DNA of 64,000 bases from Methylobacterium soli (GCF_008806385.1 NZ_VZZK01000009.1:124001-188000); one strand, 5' to 3'. Positions 24,421 to 32,714 are shown, numbered from the stretch's first letter. The notes: a model not told the origin generated them from the sequence alone. Made by a program: numbers and translations.

Positions 24421-25391
24421 GCTTCACCTTCGCACCAGCGACGAGCTTTACCGAGCGCGCCGGCCTGTTCGTCTCCCTCACCGGAGGGACGAACAGCGGC
24501 AAGACGTTTTCCGCGATGCGCCTCGCGCGCGGCATCGCCGGCCCTGAGGGCAAGGTCGCGGTTCTCGACACCGAGGGCGGCCGGACGCTCCACCTGAAGG
24601 AGGCGTTCCGCTTCGACGCGAATGTCATGGATCCGCCGTTCCGGCCCGAGCGCTTCGCCGAGGCCGCGCTGGCCGCCGAGAAGGCCGACTACGACGCCCT
24701 GGTGATCGACAGCTTCTCGATGGAGTGGGTCGGGCTCGGCGGCGTGCTCGACTGGCAGGCGGCCGAGCTGCAGCGGATGGCTGGCGACGACTTCCGCAAG
24801 CAGGAGCGCATGAAGATGGCCTCCTGGATCAAGCCGAAGACCGCCCACAAGGCGATGGTCTACTCGCTCCTGCAGCGCCGCATCCCGATCATCTTCTCGA
24901 TCCGGGGCGAGGAGAGCGTGAAGCCGGGTGAGGCCGGCGAGAAGCCGACCAAGATCTTCAAGTCGGTCTGCAACTCGCAATTCCCCTACGAGGTCACCGT
25001 CTCGTTCCGGCTGGAGACCGAGCGGAAGGGCTATGTCGATCTGTCGGACGCGCGCTCCTACAAGATGGAGGGCGCCCACCAGGACATCTTCCGCCACGGC
25101 GACCGCATCGGCGAGGAGCACGGCGCTGCGCTGGCGGCCTGGGCTCGGGGCGAGCGCTTCGCTCCCGCACAGGCGCCGACCGATGCTCCACGCCGCGGCC
25201 GGGACGCGCTCTTTGCCGACGCCCGGGCAGCGGCCGACCAGGGCACGTTCGCGCTGAGCGCGTGGAGGAGCGAGCTGCCGGAGCGCCCACGCAAGGCTCT
25301 CGATGAGATCGCGGCCGAGCTGGACGAGATCGCGGCCGCTGCGGATGCGCGCGACGCCGGCGACTACGGGCTGAACGGGGAGGCCGCCTGA
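24417..25391 (+). CDS. Sak4-like RecA-fold ATPase (AAA_24), phage recombination
   Basis: 324 residues from a GTG at 24417 overlapping the exonuclease stop. P-loop GGTNSGKTF near residues 23-31, VAVLDTEGGRTLHL (Walker-type Asp-Thr-Glu-Gly) and YDALVIDSFSMEW (Walker B). This is the short RecA-core form found in Sak4 single-strand annealing proteins. Together with the upstream nuclease it forms a complete phage recombination module. A helical C-terminal part (~265-324) may bind partners. Confidence 0.85.
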   Translation: MSFTFAPATSFTERAGLFVSLTGGTNSGKTFSAMRLARGIAGPEGKVAVLDTEGGRTLHLKEAFRFDANVMDPPFRPERFAEAALAAEKADYDALVIDSFSMEWVGLGGVLDWQAAELQRMAGDDFRKQERMKMASWIKPKTAHKAMVYSLLQRRIPIIFSIRGEESVKPGEAGEKPTKIFKSVCNSQFPYEVTVSFRLETERKGYVDLSDARSYKMEGAHQDIFRHGDRIGEEHGAALAAWARGERFAPAQAPTDAPRRGRDALFADARAAADQGTFALSAWRSELPERPRKALDEIAAELDEIAAAADARDAGDYGLNGEAA

Positions 25392-25612
25392 TGTGCCTCG
25401 CCTGTCACATGGTCTGCTGCGCCTCCGACGAATTCCAGGGCTGCGGCTGGGTCCACTGCGACGAGCCTGACTGCTGGGACGGTCCGGACGAGGTCCGCGA
25501 AGACCTACCCGACGACGATTCGGACGGCGACGGCTACGACCTGCGCCGCCTCCCGCTCGCGGCCTGCTGCCGCCCCGCACCCTCCCGATTCCGCTGCGTG
25601 GAGATCGCCTGA
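25391..25612 (+). CDS. Cys-rich, acidic small protein
   Basis: 73 residues with 10 Cys (CLACHMVCC, CGWVHCDEPDCW, ACCRPAP, FRCVEIA) and an Asp-rich middle. Likely zinc-binding. Overlaps the Sak4 stop by one base and is followed 1 base later by the winged-helix gene. No family recognised. Confidence 0.65.
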   Translation: MCLACHMVCCASDEFQGCGWVHCDEPDCWDGPDEVREDLPDDDSDGDGYDLRRLPLAACCRPAPSRFRCVEIA

Positions 25613-25613
25613 G

Positions 25614-26060
25614 ATGGATCCGCACAACCTCACCCGCGCGCAGGTCATCGCCCTCATGGAGGAGCGCGACACCCTGAAGGAAGCGCTCCGGCAGATGGAG
25701 CAGGCGATGGCTCCCGTCATGCAGCTGCCGCGCGAGTGGCGGCTGACCGGGTGCGAGACGAAGTTTCTCTTCGCCGTCCGCGCTGTCGCTCCGAACGTCG
25801 CTCACAAGGAGCGGGTGCTGGTCGCCATGTACGGCGTCCTCGATCAGGACATGCCGGACCAAAAGGTAATCGACGTTTACGCCTGCAAGGTCCGGCGCAA
25901 GCTCATGGTGGCGCAGACCCAGATCCACGTCGAGACCGTCTGGGGACGCGGCTATCGGCTCAGCCCCGAGAGCCTCGCCCGGTTCGACGCGGCGATCGAG
26001 AGCATGCGTGCTCCCACCACGTGGCCAGCCGGCCTCCCGCTCCTGGTCGCGGCCGAGTGA
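25614..26060 (+). CDS. Phage OmpR/CtrA-type winged-helix protein
   Basis: 148 residues. N-terminal coiled coil (ALMEERDTLKEALRQMEQAM), then an OmpR/PhoB-type DNA-binding domain at ~40-125: TKFLFAVRAVAPNVAHKERV, IDVYACKVRRKL, and HVETVWGRGYRLSP, the diagnostic C-terminal hairpin. There is no receiver domain, so it acts without phosphorylation. In alphaproteobacteria the same domain type is used by CtrA. A phage copy may read host cell-cycle promoters (inference). Confidence 0.83.
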   Translation: MDPHNLTRAQVIALMEERDTLKEALRQMEQAMAPVMQLPREWRLTGCETKFLFAVRAVAPNVAHKERVLVAMYGVLDQDMPDQKVIDVYACKVRRKLMVAQTQIHVETVWGRGYRLSPESLARFDAAIESMRAPTTWPAGLPLLVAAE

Positions 26061-26065
26061 GCATC

Positions 26066-26137
26066 ATGGCCTGCGAGTTCATCGGTTGGGCAACGACCGA
26101 TCGCGGGTCGGTCAAGGCGAAGAGGAGGGTCGCCTGA
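26066..26137 (+). CDS. Tiny ORF, 23 codons
   Basis: ATG 26066 (MACEFIGWATTDRG) to TGA 26135-26137, overlapping the start of the truncated ASCH-like gene. Spacing suggests a real coupled reading frame, but it is too short to be sure. Confidence 0.3.
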   Translation: MACEFIGWATTDRGSVKAKRRVA

Positions 26138-26187
26138 TGGTCACCTACAGCTTCAAGAAGCAGTTCGCCGCGCCGATCCTGACCCGA
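26137..26187 (+). pseudogene. Truncated ASCH-domain gene, 5' fragment
   Basis: ATG at 26137 overlapping the previous stop starts MVTYSFKKQFAAPIL, the typical N-terminus of phage/Rhizobiales ASCH-domain proteins (RNA-binding fold). After ~15 codons the similarity stops where the opposite-strand cassette begins. No ASCH remainder is seen on the other side, so insertion came with a deletion. The family recognition is from memory. Confidence 0.5.
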
Positions 26188-26424
26188 TCAGAGGTCGGTT
26201 TTGCGTTCGCCGGCGACATTGGCGGCATCTGCGCCTGTGTCGGTCAGTCCAACGTCAGCGTCATCAGTAGAGACCGCGACCGGCTCGTTCGTAGCTGGCT
26301 CTTTGGCTTCCGGCTCGCCCGCCAGCAGCTCGCCTCCAATGACTTGGTTGCCGGCCCTCTTCGCGAGCTCGGCGTCGTAGGTGCTCTCGGCCAGGTCGGT
26401 GGTGTTAGTGGTCTTGTCGGGCAT
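26188..26424 (-). CDS. Small acidic protein of the inserted cassette
   Basis: 78 residues from ATG 26424, with CAGGAGACAGCC upstream. Acidic and low-complexity (GEPEAKEPATNEPVAVSTDD), probably disordered. Its stop codon lies only a few bases from the ASCH-fragment break. Opposite strand to the early phage operon. No family recognised. Confidence 0.65.
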   Translation of the reverse strand: MPDKTTNTTDLAESTYDAELAKRAGNQVIGGELLAGEPEAKEPATNEPVAVSTDDADVGLTDTGADAANVAGERKTDL

Positions 26425-26618
26425 GGCTGTCTCCTGCTGCGGAACAACCTGCAAGGGATCATCGAGTTCAGTCACGCCTGCCTTCAGGGCACTTCACGGT
26501 TGCCGAGCAATCGCCGATCTGTAGCGATCGCGTGGATCGTCTGGCCGCTCAGTCCATCAGCAAGAGCCTGTTCTTCAAGGTGCCGCAGCCGTCCGATGAG
26601 AGCAGAAATAGGCTCACT
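26425..26618. other. Intergenic inside the inserted cassette
   Basis: Lower-GC stretch between two leftward small genes. No gene seen. Probably holds the promoter of the 26188-26424 gene. Confidence 0.35.
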
Positions 26619-26864
26619 TCAGGCGGCGAAAGCAACCGCCAATGTTCGCTGTTTGCGCCGCGTGACCTTACATCGACGATCCCTGACATCGCCCTCGACA
26701 GTGAGCCTAAACCCGTCAGGGATGACCTCACTAAAACCGACCTCGATCAGCGCACCAGCCTCGGATACATTAAGCACGAGACATCCGATTGGGTACGATG
26801 TGCCATCGAGATGCAGTTTGCCGATCCGTTGCAACTCCCAGCGTGCTGATTTGCGTCGTTCCAT
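26619..26864 (-). CDS. PilZ-domain protein
   Basis: 81 residues from ATG 26864 (MERRKSARWELQRIG). PilZ pattern RRKSAR (the RxxxR part) and LNVSEAGALIEV (N-x-S-x-x-G), then a beta-barrel end (DGFRLTVEG, LAVAFAA). PilZ domains bind cyclic-di-GMP. Single-domain PilZ proteins are frequent in Methylobacterium, so this looks like host-derived cargo carried by the phage. A longer upstream frame is not protein-like. Confidence 0.78.
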   Translation of the reverse strand: MERRKSARWELQRIGKLHLDGTSYPIGCLVLNVSEAGALIEVGFSEVIPDGFRLTVEGDVRDRRCKVTRRKQRTLAVAFAA

Positions 26865-27030
26865 CGTCGCGCTCCGTCTGCGCTTGTACCAACTGCAAAG
26901 CGCGAGCCTGGAAGCGGGGCTGATTTGGAAAACAGCGACAGTGGTTTCTGTATTCTTACGGAGACTTCGCAAATCAGAGTCGCGGCATGCCCGCTCCAAC
27001 GCTCTTGTCGGAGCCAGCGAGCCGATGATC

Positions 27031-27177
27031 TCAGCTCTCTACGCCGCTGACATCTGCTCTCTTGCGGAGCCTATGAGGGCTCGGATCCAGCCGCCCCGTC
27101 ACGATCATGCGGGGTCGGTCGCAGACCGCCCTCTCCGCCTTCCGCCGTTCGCTCTCGCGGGTCGGTTCGTCTGCCAT
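27031..27177 (-). CDS. Small basic protein of the inserted cassette
   Basis: 48 residues (MADEPTRESERRKAERAVCD, then PRMIVTGRLDPSPHRLRKRA) behind a strong ribosome site GAGGAGGCGCCC. Same strand as the PilZ gene. No family recognised. Its promoter side marks the right end of the cassette near 27.2 kb. Confidence 0.5.
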   Translation of the reverse strand: MADEPTRESERRKAERAVCDRPRMIVTGRLDPSPHRLRKRADVSGVES

Positions 27178-27269
27178 GGGCGCCTCCTCGGCTGCCAAAC
27201 AACAACTCTGCGAGTGGATGCCGGTATCCCGCTCGCCCCCGCCGACGCGCTCTACATCGGAGCCGCAGC

Positions 27270-27491
27270 ATGACGACGACCTTCACCGCCGCCGACAAGC
27301 TCCGCTGCGCCGAGCGCGAAGTGCGCCAGCGCCGTCGGGTCTATGCCGGCCTCGTCGCACGCGGAGCCATGAAGCCGGCCGGCGCCGAGCGCGAAATCGC
27401 GACCATGGAGGCGATCGCGACCGATTACCGGGTCCAGGCCGCTGCCGAGAAGCCGGACCTGTTCGCTATGGGGGAGGGTGGCCGTGGCTGA
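27270..27491 (+). CDS. Small helical phage protein
   Basis: 73 residues. ATG 27270 overlaps a stop at 27271-27273 of an upstream frame ending LAPADALYIGAAA, likely the 3' scrap of a gene cut by the cassette. Helical: ADKLRCAEREVRQRRRVYAG. No family recognised. Confidence 0.6.
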   Translation: MTTTFTAADKLRCAEREVRQRRRVYAGLVARGAMKPAGAEREIATMEAIATDYRVQAAAEKPDLFAMGEGGRG

Positions 27492-27693
27492 GGCGCAGAA
27501 CGACGGTTGGACTCTCGCGCAGGCCCGCCGCGACGACGGCACGGTCGACATCGTGTTCGAGATCACGCGCGACGGCACACTGACCACCATCATCGTCAAC
27601 CTGACACGCGAGGAGGCCCGCACCCATGCCCGGGGCGTGCTCGCCGCGGCTGGCGATGCGATTGAGCGGACGTTCGGAGGGGAGGGCGCCTGA
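27478..27693 (+). CDS. Small alpha/beta phage protein
   Basis: 71 residues from GTG 27478 (or 69 from GTG 27484). Beta strands then helix: TVDIVFEITRDGTLTTIIVN, EEARTHARGVLAAAG. Overlaps the previous gene. No family recognised. Confidence 0.6.
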   Translation: MAVAEAQNDGWTLAQARRDDGTVDIVFEITRDGTLTTIIVNLTREEARTHARGVLAAAGDAIERTFGGEGA

Positions 27694-27696
27694 ATC

Positions 27697-27945
27697 ATGA
27701 CAATGCACACCGTCTGGCCCCGGCTCATGACGCCGGCCACGGCCGCCCGGTACTGCGACATGTCGCTGAGCGCCTTCGAGCGCTCCTGCCCCGTCACGCC
27801 GATCTCGCTGTCGAACGAGGAGCGCCTGGACCGGCGCATGCTCCGCTACGACCGGGAGGCGCTGAACGCCTGGATCGACGCGCTGTCCGGCCGCCCTGGG
27901 GAGGGCGCCGAGCCTGAAAACTGGGCTGCGAAGGTGTTCGGATGA
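27697..27945 (+). CDS. Excisionase-like HTH protein
   Basis: 82 residues. MTPATAARYCDMSLSAFERSC has the layout of a MerR-like/HTH_17 winged helix (AARYxxMSxxxFER), and RRMLRYDREALNAWIDAL closes it. Small DNA-binding proteins of this type directly before integrase are commonly excisionase or AlpA-like. Overlaps the integrase start (ATGA), so they are produced together. Confidence 0.72.
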   Translation: MTMHTVWPRLMTPATAARYCDMSLSAFERSCPVTPISLSNEERLDRRMLRYDREALNAWIDALSGRPGEGAEPENWAAKVFG

Positions 27946-28976
27946 CCGTCCGGATGAAGATCGCGGGGGTGCAGCAGATCTACAGCAAGAAAGTCGACAA
28001 GACCTACTTCTACCACCGAAGCACCGGCACCCGGATCAAGGCGGAATACGGCACGGCCGCCTTCGCGGTCGAGGTCGAACGCCTGGACCGTGCCCACAAG
28101 GCGAAGACGGCGGTGAAGGGCACCCTCGGCCACCTGATTAAGCAGTACCGGGCCACGCCCGAGTTCCTGAACCTGAAGCCGGTCACCAAGGGCGATTACG
28201 AGCGCGTCCTGCGGGAGTTCGAGAAGGCCGAGGACATGCCCCTCTCGCAGATCGACCGGCCGACCGTCGTGGCCTGGCGCAACCGGGCCTTCGCCAAGCA
28301 CAAGCGCCGCTTCGCGAACTACGTCGTGCAGGTCCTCTCGCGCATGTTCGGCGTCGGGATCGATCTCGGCCTGATGGAGACGAACCCGGCCGCGCGGATC
28401 AACAAGGTGCGGAAGCCCACCGGCGAGCGCCACCGCAACCGGCCGTGGACGCTGGCCGCGCGCGAGGCAATGCTGGAGGCGGCCCCGATCCAGCTCAAGG
28501 CGCCGCTCGCCCTGATGCGCTACCTCGGCGTGCGCCTCGGCGACGTGCGCAACATGAAGAACGACGCCTACCGCGACGGCATGATCTCGTTCCGCACGGG
28601 CAAGGGGGATGTCGAGGTGACGGTGCCCTGCCCCGCGCCGCTCGCCGAGATCCTGGACCAGCGCCTGCCGCACGCGACGCACCTGTTCCGGTCGACCGAT
28701 GGCGGCCCCTGGACGGATGGCGGCTGGAATGCCTCGTTCCGGAAGCTGCGGGCGAAGCTCGAGGAGGCCGGCACGGTGAAGCCGGGGCTGACGGCGCACG
28801 GGCTACGGCACAGCGTGGCGACGGACCTGCGTGAGCTGGGCAAGACGGATCGGGAGATCGCCGACGTGCTGGGCCAGCGCACCACCTACGCGACGCCGAC
28901 CTATCACCGGACGGCCGACATGAAGCGCTCGAACGCCCGCGTTCTCGCCGACCTGCACGGGCCGAGAGAAAAATGA
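27942..28976 (+). CDS. Tyrosine-family integrase
   Basis: 344 residues. N-terminal arm/core-binding part up to ~165 (TLGHLIKQYRATPEF, LSQIDRPTVVAWRN), catalytic domain after that: Arg198 (YLGVRLGDVRNM), His286-x-x-Arg289 (HGLRHS) and nucleophile Tyr321 (ATPTYHR). All catalytic residues are present, so probably active. Lies ~600 bp from the 3' end of tRNA-Gln, the likely attachment site. Confidence 0.93.
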   Translation: MTVRMKIAGVQQIYSKKVDKTYFYHRSTGTRIKAEYGTAAFAVEVERLDRAHKAKTAVKGTLGHLIKQYRATPEFLNLKPVTKGDYERVLREFEKAEDMPLSQIDRPTVVAWRNRAFAKHKRRFANYVVQVLSRMFGVGIDLGLMETNPAARINKVRKPTGERHRNRPWTLAAREAMLEAAPIQLKAPLALMRYLGVRLGDVRNMKNDAYRDGMISFRTGKGDVEVTVPCPAPLAEILDQRLPHATHLFRSTDGGPWTDGGWNASFRKLRAKLEEAGTVKPGLTAHGLRHSVATDLRELGKTDREIADVLGQRTTYATPTYHRTADMKRSNARVLADLHGPREK

Positions 28977-29557
28977 GCTACGGCAGCTACGTCAAAACGA
29001 TTTTCGCCAAAGGGCACGCCTACCATTACCTGCGGCCACCTTTGCATCTGCGAGCGCAAGGCGTGCGCTCGGTCAGGTTGGTCACGGAAGATCCCGTCGC
29101 CGAGGCCGCCGCCATCATCGAGCGAGCACTGAGCACGGAGCCTGACAATCAGCAGCGCTTCGAGAGACATGTCAGGGTCATCTACCGGAAGGCGTTTCGG
29201 CACGCGCAGGATCGCGGCATCCCCTTCGCGATCTCCTACGAAGACATCTCGGCAGCGCTGGATCGATCAAAGCTCAAGTGTGAGGTGACCGGCATCGCCT
29301 TCAGGATGGTCGTCGATCACAACGGATACCGTCAGCCATTCCGGCCCAGTCTTGATCGGATCGACGCGTCGAGAGGGTACACGCCGGACAACATCCGGAT
29401 GGTCTGCGTGGCGGTGAACACCGCAATGGCCGACTGGGGAGAAGAGGTGTTCTGGGCGGTCGTCCACGCCGCGAAGAGGCGGAAACCCAGAACGGTCACC
29501 AAGCGCGAGGTGTTAAACCGGCCTGTAAAAATTGCCAAACCAGGCGGTGCGGAATGA
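28973..29557 (+). CDS. HNH-like nuclease-domain protein beside the integrase
   Basis: 194 residues, coupled to the integrase by ATGA. C-terminal half has CEVTGIAFRM, RPSLDRIDASRGYTPDNIRM and VCVAVNTAMADWG: the S-L-D-R-I-D / Y-x-x-D-N-[IV]-R pattern of an HNH (His-Me finger) group found in alphaproteobacterial phages and islands. Here the central residue is Asp rather than His. Only the Cys pair CEV...VCV could support a metal site. Could be an integration-associated or defence nuclease. Confidence 0.7.
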   Translation: MSYGSYVKTIFAKGHAYHYLRPPLHLRAQGVRSVRLVTEDPVAEAAAIIERALSTEPDNQQRFERHVRVIYRKAFRHAQDRGIPFAISYEDISAALDRSKLKCEVTGIAFRMVVDHNGYRQPFRPSLDRIDASRGYTPDNIRMVCVAVNTAMADWGEEVFWAVVHAAKRRKPRTVTKREVLNRPVKIAKPGGAE

Positions 29558-29576
29558 CTAACCTGTTGAATTTAAA

Positions 29577-29650
29577 TGGCTGGGGGACCTGGATTCGAAC
29601 CAGGACTAGAGGAGTCAGAGTCCACCGTTCTACCGTTAAACTATCCCCCA
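29577..29650 (-). tRNA. tRNA-Gln (anticodon CTG)
   Basis: Minus strand, 74 nt with encoded CCA. Acceptor TGGGGGA/TCCCCCA, T-arm CCTGG-TTCGAAT-CCAGG and anticodon loop CTCTGAC. The anticodon stem has one U-U mismatch. Its 3' end faces the prophage, as expected when a phage integrates into a tRNA 3' end and restores it. Confidence 0.93.
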
Positions 29651-30097
29651 ACAAATCCGCCGGACGCGTGCGGATTCGGGCCCGACGACGAGGCGAAGGA
29701 CGCGCTGTCGCGCTGCCTGCCGCTCGGGAGCGCTCGCAATAGGAGAAATGGGGCTGGCGGTCAACCGCCTTCCGGAGGGCGGTCCGGCCCACAGCCCGGT
29801 ATCCTGTCGCCGCCTCCCAGCGGGGTCGCCGCTTCCCGGCGAGGCCGCGCTGGTCCCGGGTCGGGCGAAGGGGCAGGGGGCCCAGGCCGGGGCTGCGCCG
29901 ATCCTGCGTCATGGGGATCGATGGTTCTTGAAGATTGCGGTGGTGTCATATTCAGCAATAAATTCGAGAGTTGTTGTATTGAGTGAAATAAATTGGTTTA
30001 AAAGACGAATTTTAACGTTGAGTTATTCATTAAGATCTTCGTGCGAAAAAGCTGCGCTCAGCCATAAGACCCCCATGACGTCGAGGCCGGTCCAGCC
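29651..30097. other. Intergenic, no gene seen
   Basis: Left half GC-rich with a hairpin ACCGCCTTCCGGAGGGCGGT near 29764-29783. Right half (29930-30060) is unusually AT-rich, probably the promoter region of the chemoreceptor gene. No ORF is convincing. Confidence 0.45.
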
Positions 30098-31933
30098 ATG
30101 TTCTTCACAGATCTTCCCGCCGTCATCCAGGCGATCGACCGTTCGCAGGCGCGGATGGACCTGTCCCTCGACGGTCAGGTCCTGCACCTGAACGAGGCCG
30201 CGCTGGCGCTGTTCGGGTATGGCCTGGATGAGGTCCGGGGCCGGCCTCACGGGCTGTTCCTGCCGGCGCAGGAGCGCGAGGGCGCCGCAATCCAGCGGTT
30301 CTGGGAGGGGCTGCGTCGCGGGGAGGTCCAGTCCGGCCTGTTCCGGCGCCTCGCCAAGGATGGCCGGCCGCTCTGGATCCAGGCCTCCTACAGCCCGGTG
30401 CTCGACCGGCGCGGACGCCCCGTGAAGGTCGTGGCGATCGCCGTCGACGTCACCGAGCAGACCCAGCGCAACGCGGGCTACGAAGCCCAGCTCTCGGCGA
30501 TCAACCGCTCGCAGGCGATGATCCATTTCAAGCTCGACGGCACCATCACGGATGCCAACGCCAATTTCCTCTCCGCCGTGGGCTACAGCCTCGAGGAGAT
30601 CCGGGGCCGTCATCACAGCCTGTTCGTGACGCAGGCCGAGCGGGAGAGCGCGGCCTACGCGACCTTCTGGCAGGCGCTGGCCCGGGGCGAGTACCAGGCC
30701 GGCGAGTTCAAGCGCTTGGCCAAGAACGGTCGGTTCCTCTGGATCGCCGGATCCTACAACCCGGTGCTCGACCGGCGCGGACGCCCCGTGAAGGTGATCA
30801 AGATCGCCTCCGACGTCACCGAGCAGACCCAGCGCAACGCGGCCTATGAGGGTCAGGTCTCGGCGATCAACCGCTCGCAGGCGGTGATCCATTTCGGGCT
30901 CGACGGCACCATCACGGATGCCAACGCCAACTTCCTCTCCGCCGTGGGCTACAGCCTCGAGGAGATCCGGGGCCGGCATCACAGCCTGTTCGTGACGCAG
31001 GCCGAGCGGGAGAGCGCGGCCTACGCGACCTTCTGGCAGGCGCTGGCCCGGGGCGAGTACCAGGCCGGCGAGTTCAAGCGCGTCGGCCGCAACGGGCGCG
31101 AGATCTGGATCTACGGGGCCTACAACCCGGTCCTCGACTGCGAGGGCAAGCCCTGCGCGGTCGTGAAATTCGCGAGCGACGTGACGCAGCAGGTCACCGA
31201 GCGCCTGCGCCGGGCCGAGGGCCAGCGCATGATCGACGTGGATCTCGGGGCGATCACGCACGCCATGTCGGAGGTCAGCAACCAGGCCGTCGTCACCGCG
31301 GAGGCGGCCGCCCTGACCTCGGGCAACGTCCAGGCGGTCGCGGCGGGGGCGGAGGAATTCGCCGCCTCCATCGAGGAGCTGAGCCGCCACGCGACGGAGG
31401 CGAAGATGGCGTCCGACGTGGCGGTGCGGCGGGCCGAGGAAGCGGGGGCGATCGTCTCGGGCCTCACCTCGGCCGCCGAGAAGATCGGCGAGGTCGTCAC
31501 GGTGATCCGGTCGATCGCCGACCAGACGAACCTGCTGGCGCTGAACGCCACCATCGAGGCGGCGCGGGCCGGCGAGGCGGGGCGCGGCTTCGCGGTCGTC
31601 GCCGCCGAGGTCAAGGCGCTCGCCAACCAATCCTCCCGGGCGACCGAGGAGATCGGCCTGCAGATCAGCGCGGTCCAGGATTCCACCAACCAGGCCGTCA
31701 ACGCCATCGAGGCGATCGCCCGGACCATCGGGCAACTCAGCGAGATCTCGCTCAGCGTCTCCTCGGCCGTCACCCAGCAATCCGCGGTGACGCGGGACAT
31801 GTCGGTGAACATGCAGAACGCGGCCAACAGCGTCGAGCTCGTGCGCAACAACATGGACGGCATCGCGCAGGCCGCGAGCGATGTCGACGTCTCGGTCCAG
31901 AAGGTCGCGGTCGCCGCCCGGGCGATCGCCTGA
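30098..31933 (+). CDS. Soluble methyl-accepting chemotaxis protein with three PAS domains
   Basis: 611 residues, no membrane segment. Three PAS domains (~12-125, ~135-250, ~258-372), each with LDGxxxxxNxxFLxxxGYxxxExRG and a PAC part ending DVTEQTQRN. The signalling part at ~380-600 has the classical hairpin tip [20 protein letters not shown] with [14 protein letters not shown]. Cytoplasmic PAS receptors of this kind (Aer-2-like) usually sense redox, oxygen or light cofactors and feed CheA. PAS2 and PAS3 are nearly identical in DNA, so recently duplicated. Confidence 0.93.
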   Translation: MFFTDLPAVIQAIDRSQARMDLSLDGQVLHLNEAALALFGYGLDEVRGRPHGLFLPAQEREGAAIQRFWEGLRRGEVQSGLFRRLAKDGRPLWIQASYSPVLDRRGRPVKVVAIAVDVTEQTQRNAGYEAQLSAINRSQAMIHFKLDGTITDANANFLSAVGYSLEEIRGRHHSLFVTQAERESAAYATFWQALARGEYQAGEFKRLAKNGRFLWIAGSYNPVLDRRGRPVKVIKIASDVTEQTQRNAAYEGQVSAINRSQAVIHFGLDGTITDANANFLSAVGYSLEEIRGRHHSLFVTQAERESAAYATFWQALARGEYQAGEFKRVGRNGREIWIYGAYNPVLDCEGKPCAVVKFASDVTQQVTERLRRAEGQRMIDVDLGAITHAMSEVSNQAVVTAEAAALTSGNVQAVAAGAEEFAASIEELSRHATEAKMASDVAVRRAEEAGAIVSGLTSAAEKIGEVVTVIRSIADQTNLLALNATIEAARAGEAGRGFAVVAAEVKALANQSSRATEEIGLQISAVQDSTNQAVNAIEAIARTIGQLSEISLSVSSAVTQQSAVTRDMSVNMQNAANSVELVRNNMDGIAQAASDVDVSVQKVAVAARAIA

Positions 31934-32044
31934 GCCCCGGCAAGACTGTCGCCTGAGCCCCGGCAGGGCGATCGCCTGACGAGGGCCAAGGCCCGGAGCG
32001 CCCTCGGGCGGTCGCGCTCGCTTGGCGCGGGCGCGGGGGGGGCG

Positions 32045-32374
32045 TCAGGCCGTGAGGGCGATCCGCTCGGCCGGCTGATCGAAGAAGGCGCCGATCTCCT
32101 CCGAGGTGCGCCAGGCGGCGGTGCAGATCCGGGCCCCGGGGAAGCGATCCCCGAACAGCACGAAGGTGTCCGGGACGCCGGAGGTGTCCACCATCGTCAG
32201 CCGCACCCCGATGCTCGACTGATCGTAGATCAGGCACGGGATGTTGGTGTGCTCGTCGATGGCGACGGAGCCGATCTCGTTGACGCGAAAGCGTTGTTCT
32301 GCACGACGATCCTGCACGCGGATCTCCAGAAAGCGACGGTCCAGGCCGCGACGGCCCGAGGAGGTATGCTGCAC
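32045..32374 (-). CDS. PilZ-domain protein
   Basis: 109 residues. RRAEQRFRV gives the RxxxR motif, and IYDQSSIGVRL the [DN]-x-S-x-x-G motif, followed by strands VPDTFVLFGDRFPGARICTAAWRTSEEIG, typical of Methylobacterium/Rhizobiales single-domain PilZ proteins. Probable c-di-GMP effector. Lies just downstream of the chemoreceptor, convergent. Confidence 0.82.
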   Translation of the reverse strand: MQHTSSGRRGLDRRFLEIRVQDRRAEQRFRVNEIGSVAIDEHTNIPCLIYDQSSIGVRLTMVDTSGVPDTFVLFGDRFPGARICTAAWRTSEEIGAFFDQPAERIALTA

Positions 32375-32492
32375 CGGCCCCTTTGAAGATCGTGTTCGGG
32401 GAAAGCATCAAATTGTCCCGGTGCGGCGGGACGCCGGCTCGGTCCGGTTCCGGACCGAGGGCCCCTTCACCCGCCCCGTCCCGGGGCTTTCC

Positions 32493-32714
32493 TCAGACCT
32501 TGATGTCGAGAAGGCGGCGCTCGGTCAGGGGCACGCTGCGCAGCACGTCGCTGCCCGCTTGCGCCCGGGTCGCGGGATCGACCGGGCGGGCGATCTCGAC
32601 CGACACGGTCTTCGTCTCGGTGTTGTGCCGGCGCGCCGCCTCGTTGCGTGCGGCGAGCTGCAGGTCGGTGGCGCGCAGGATGCCCACCTGGGTGATCGGC
32701 GCGATGCGGGTCAT
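32493..32714 (-). CDS. Small hypothetical protein
   Basis: 73 residues from ATG 32714 behind GGGAGGACAGCC. MTRIAPITQVGILRATDLQL, TETKTVSVEIARPVDPATRA. Looks like a single folded strand-helix unit. No family recognised. Confidence 0.65.
   Translation of the reverse strand: MTRIAPITQVGILRATDLQLAARNEAARRHNTETKTVSVEIARPVDPATRAQAGSDVLRSVPLTERRLLDIKV

Larger units (their letters stand above)
9387..29576. mobile_element. Prophage (early, replication and integration half) at tRNA-Gln
   Basis: Tyrosine integrase at 27942-28976 close to an intact tRNA-Gln, CI-like repressor with operator set, exonuclease/Sak4 recombination genes, SF3-like and RecD-like helicases, RuvC-like resolvase, methyltransferase, phosphatase and many small overlapping ORFs: the layout of a lambdoid-type temperate phage. 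No terminase, portal, capsid or tail gene lies inside, so it is probably defective or rearranged. The left boundary is a guess. Confidence 0.85.

Noticed and set aside
24366..25928. 520-codon minus-strand frame opposite Sak4 and the winged-helix gene
   Set aside because: Shadow of two coupled plus-strand genes with catalytic motifs.
29748..30191. ORF between tRNA-Gln and the chemoreceptor
   Set aside because: Overlaps the chemoreceptor start in another frame; composition changes with AT-rich promoter.
30023..31780. 585-codon minus-strand frame opposite the chemoreceptor
   Set aside because: Mirror of the PAS repeats; composition (Leu/Gly/Arg/His) typical of high-GC antisense frames.
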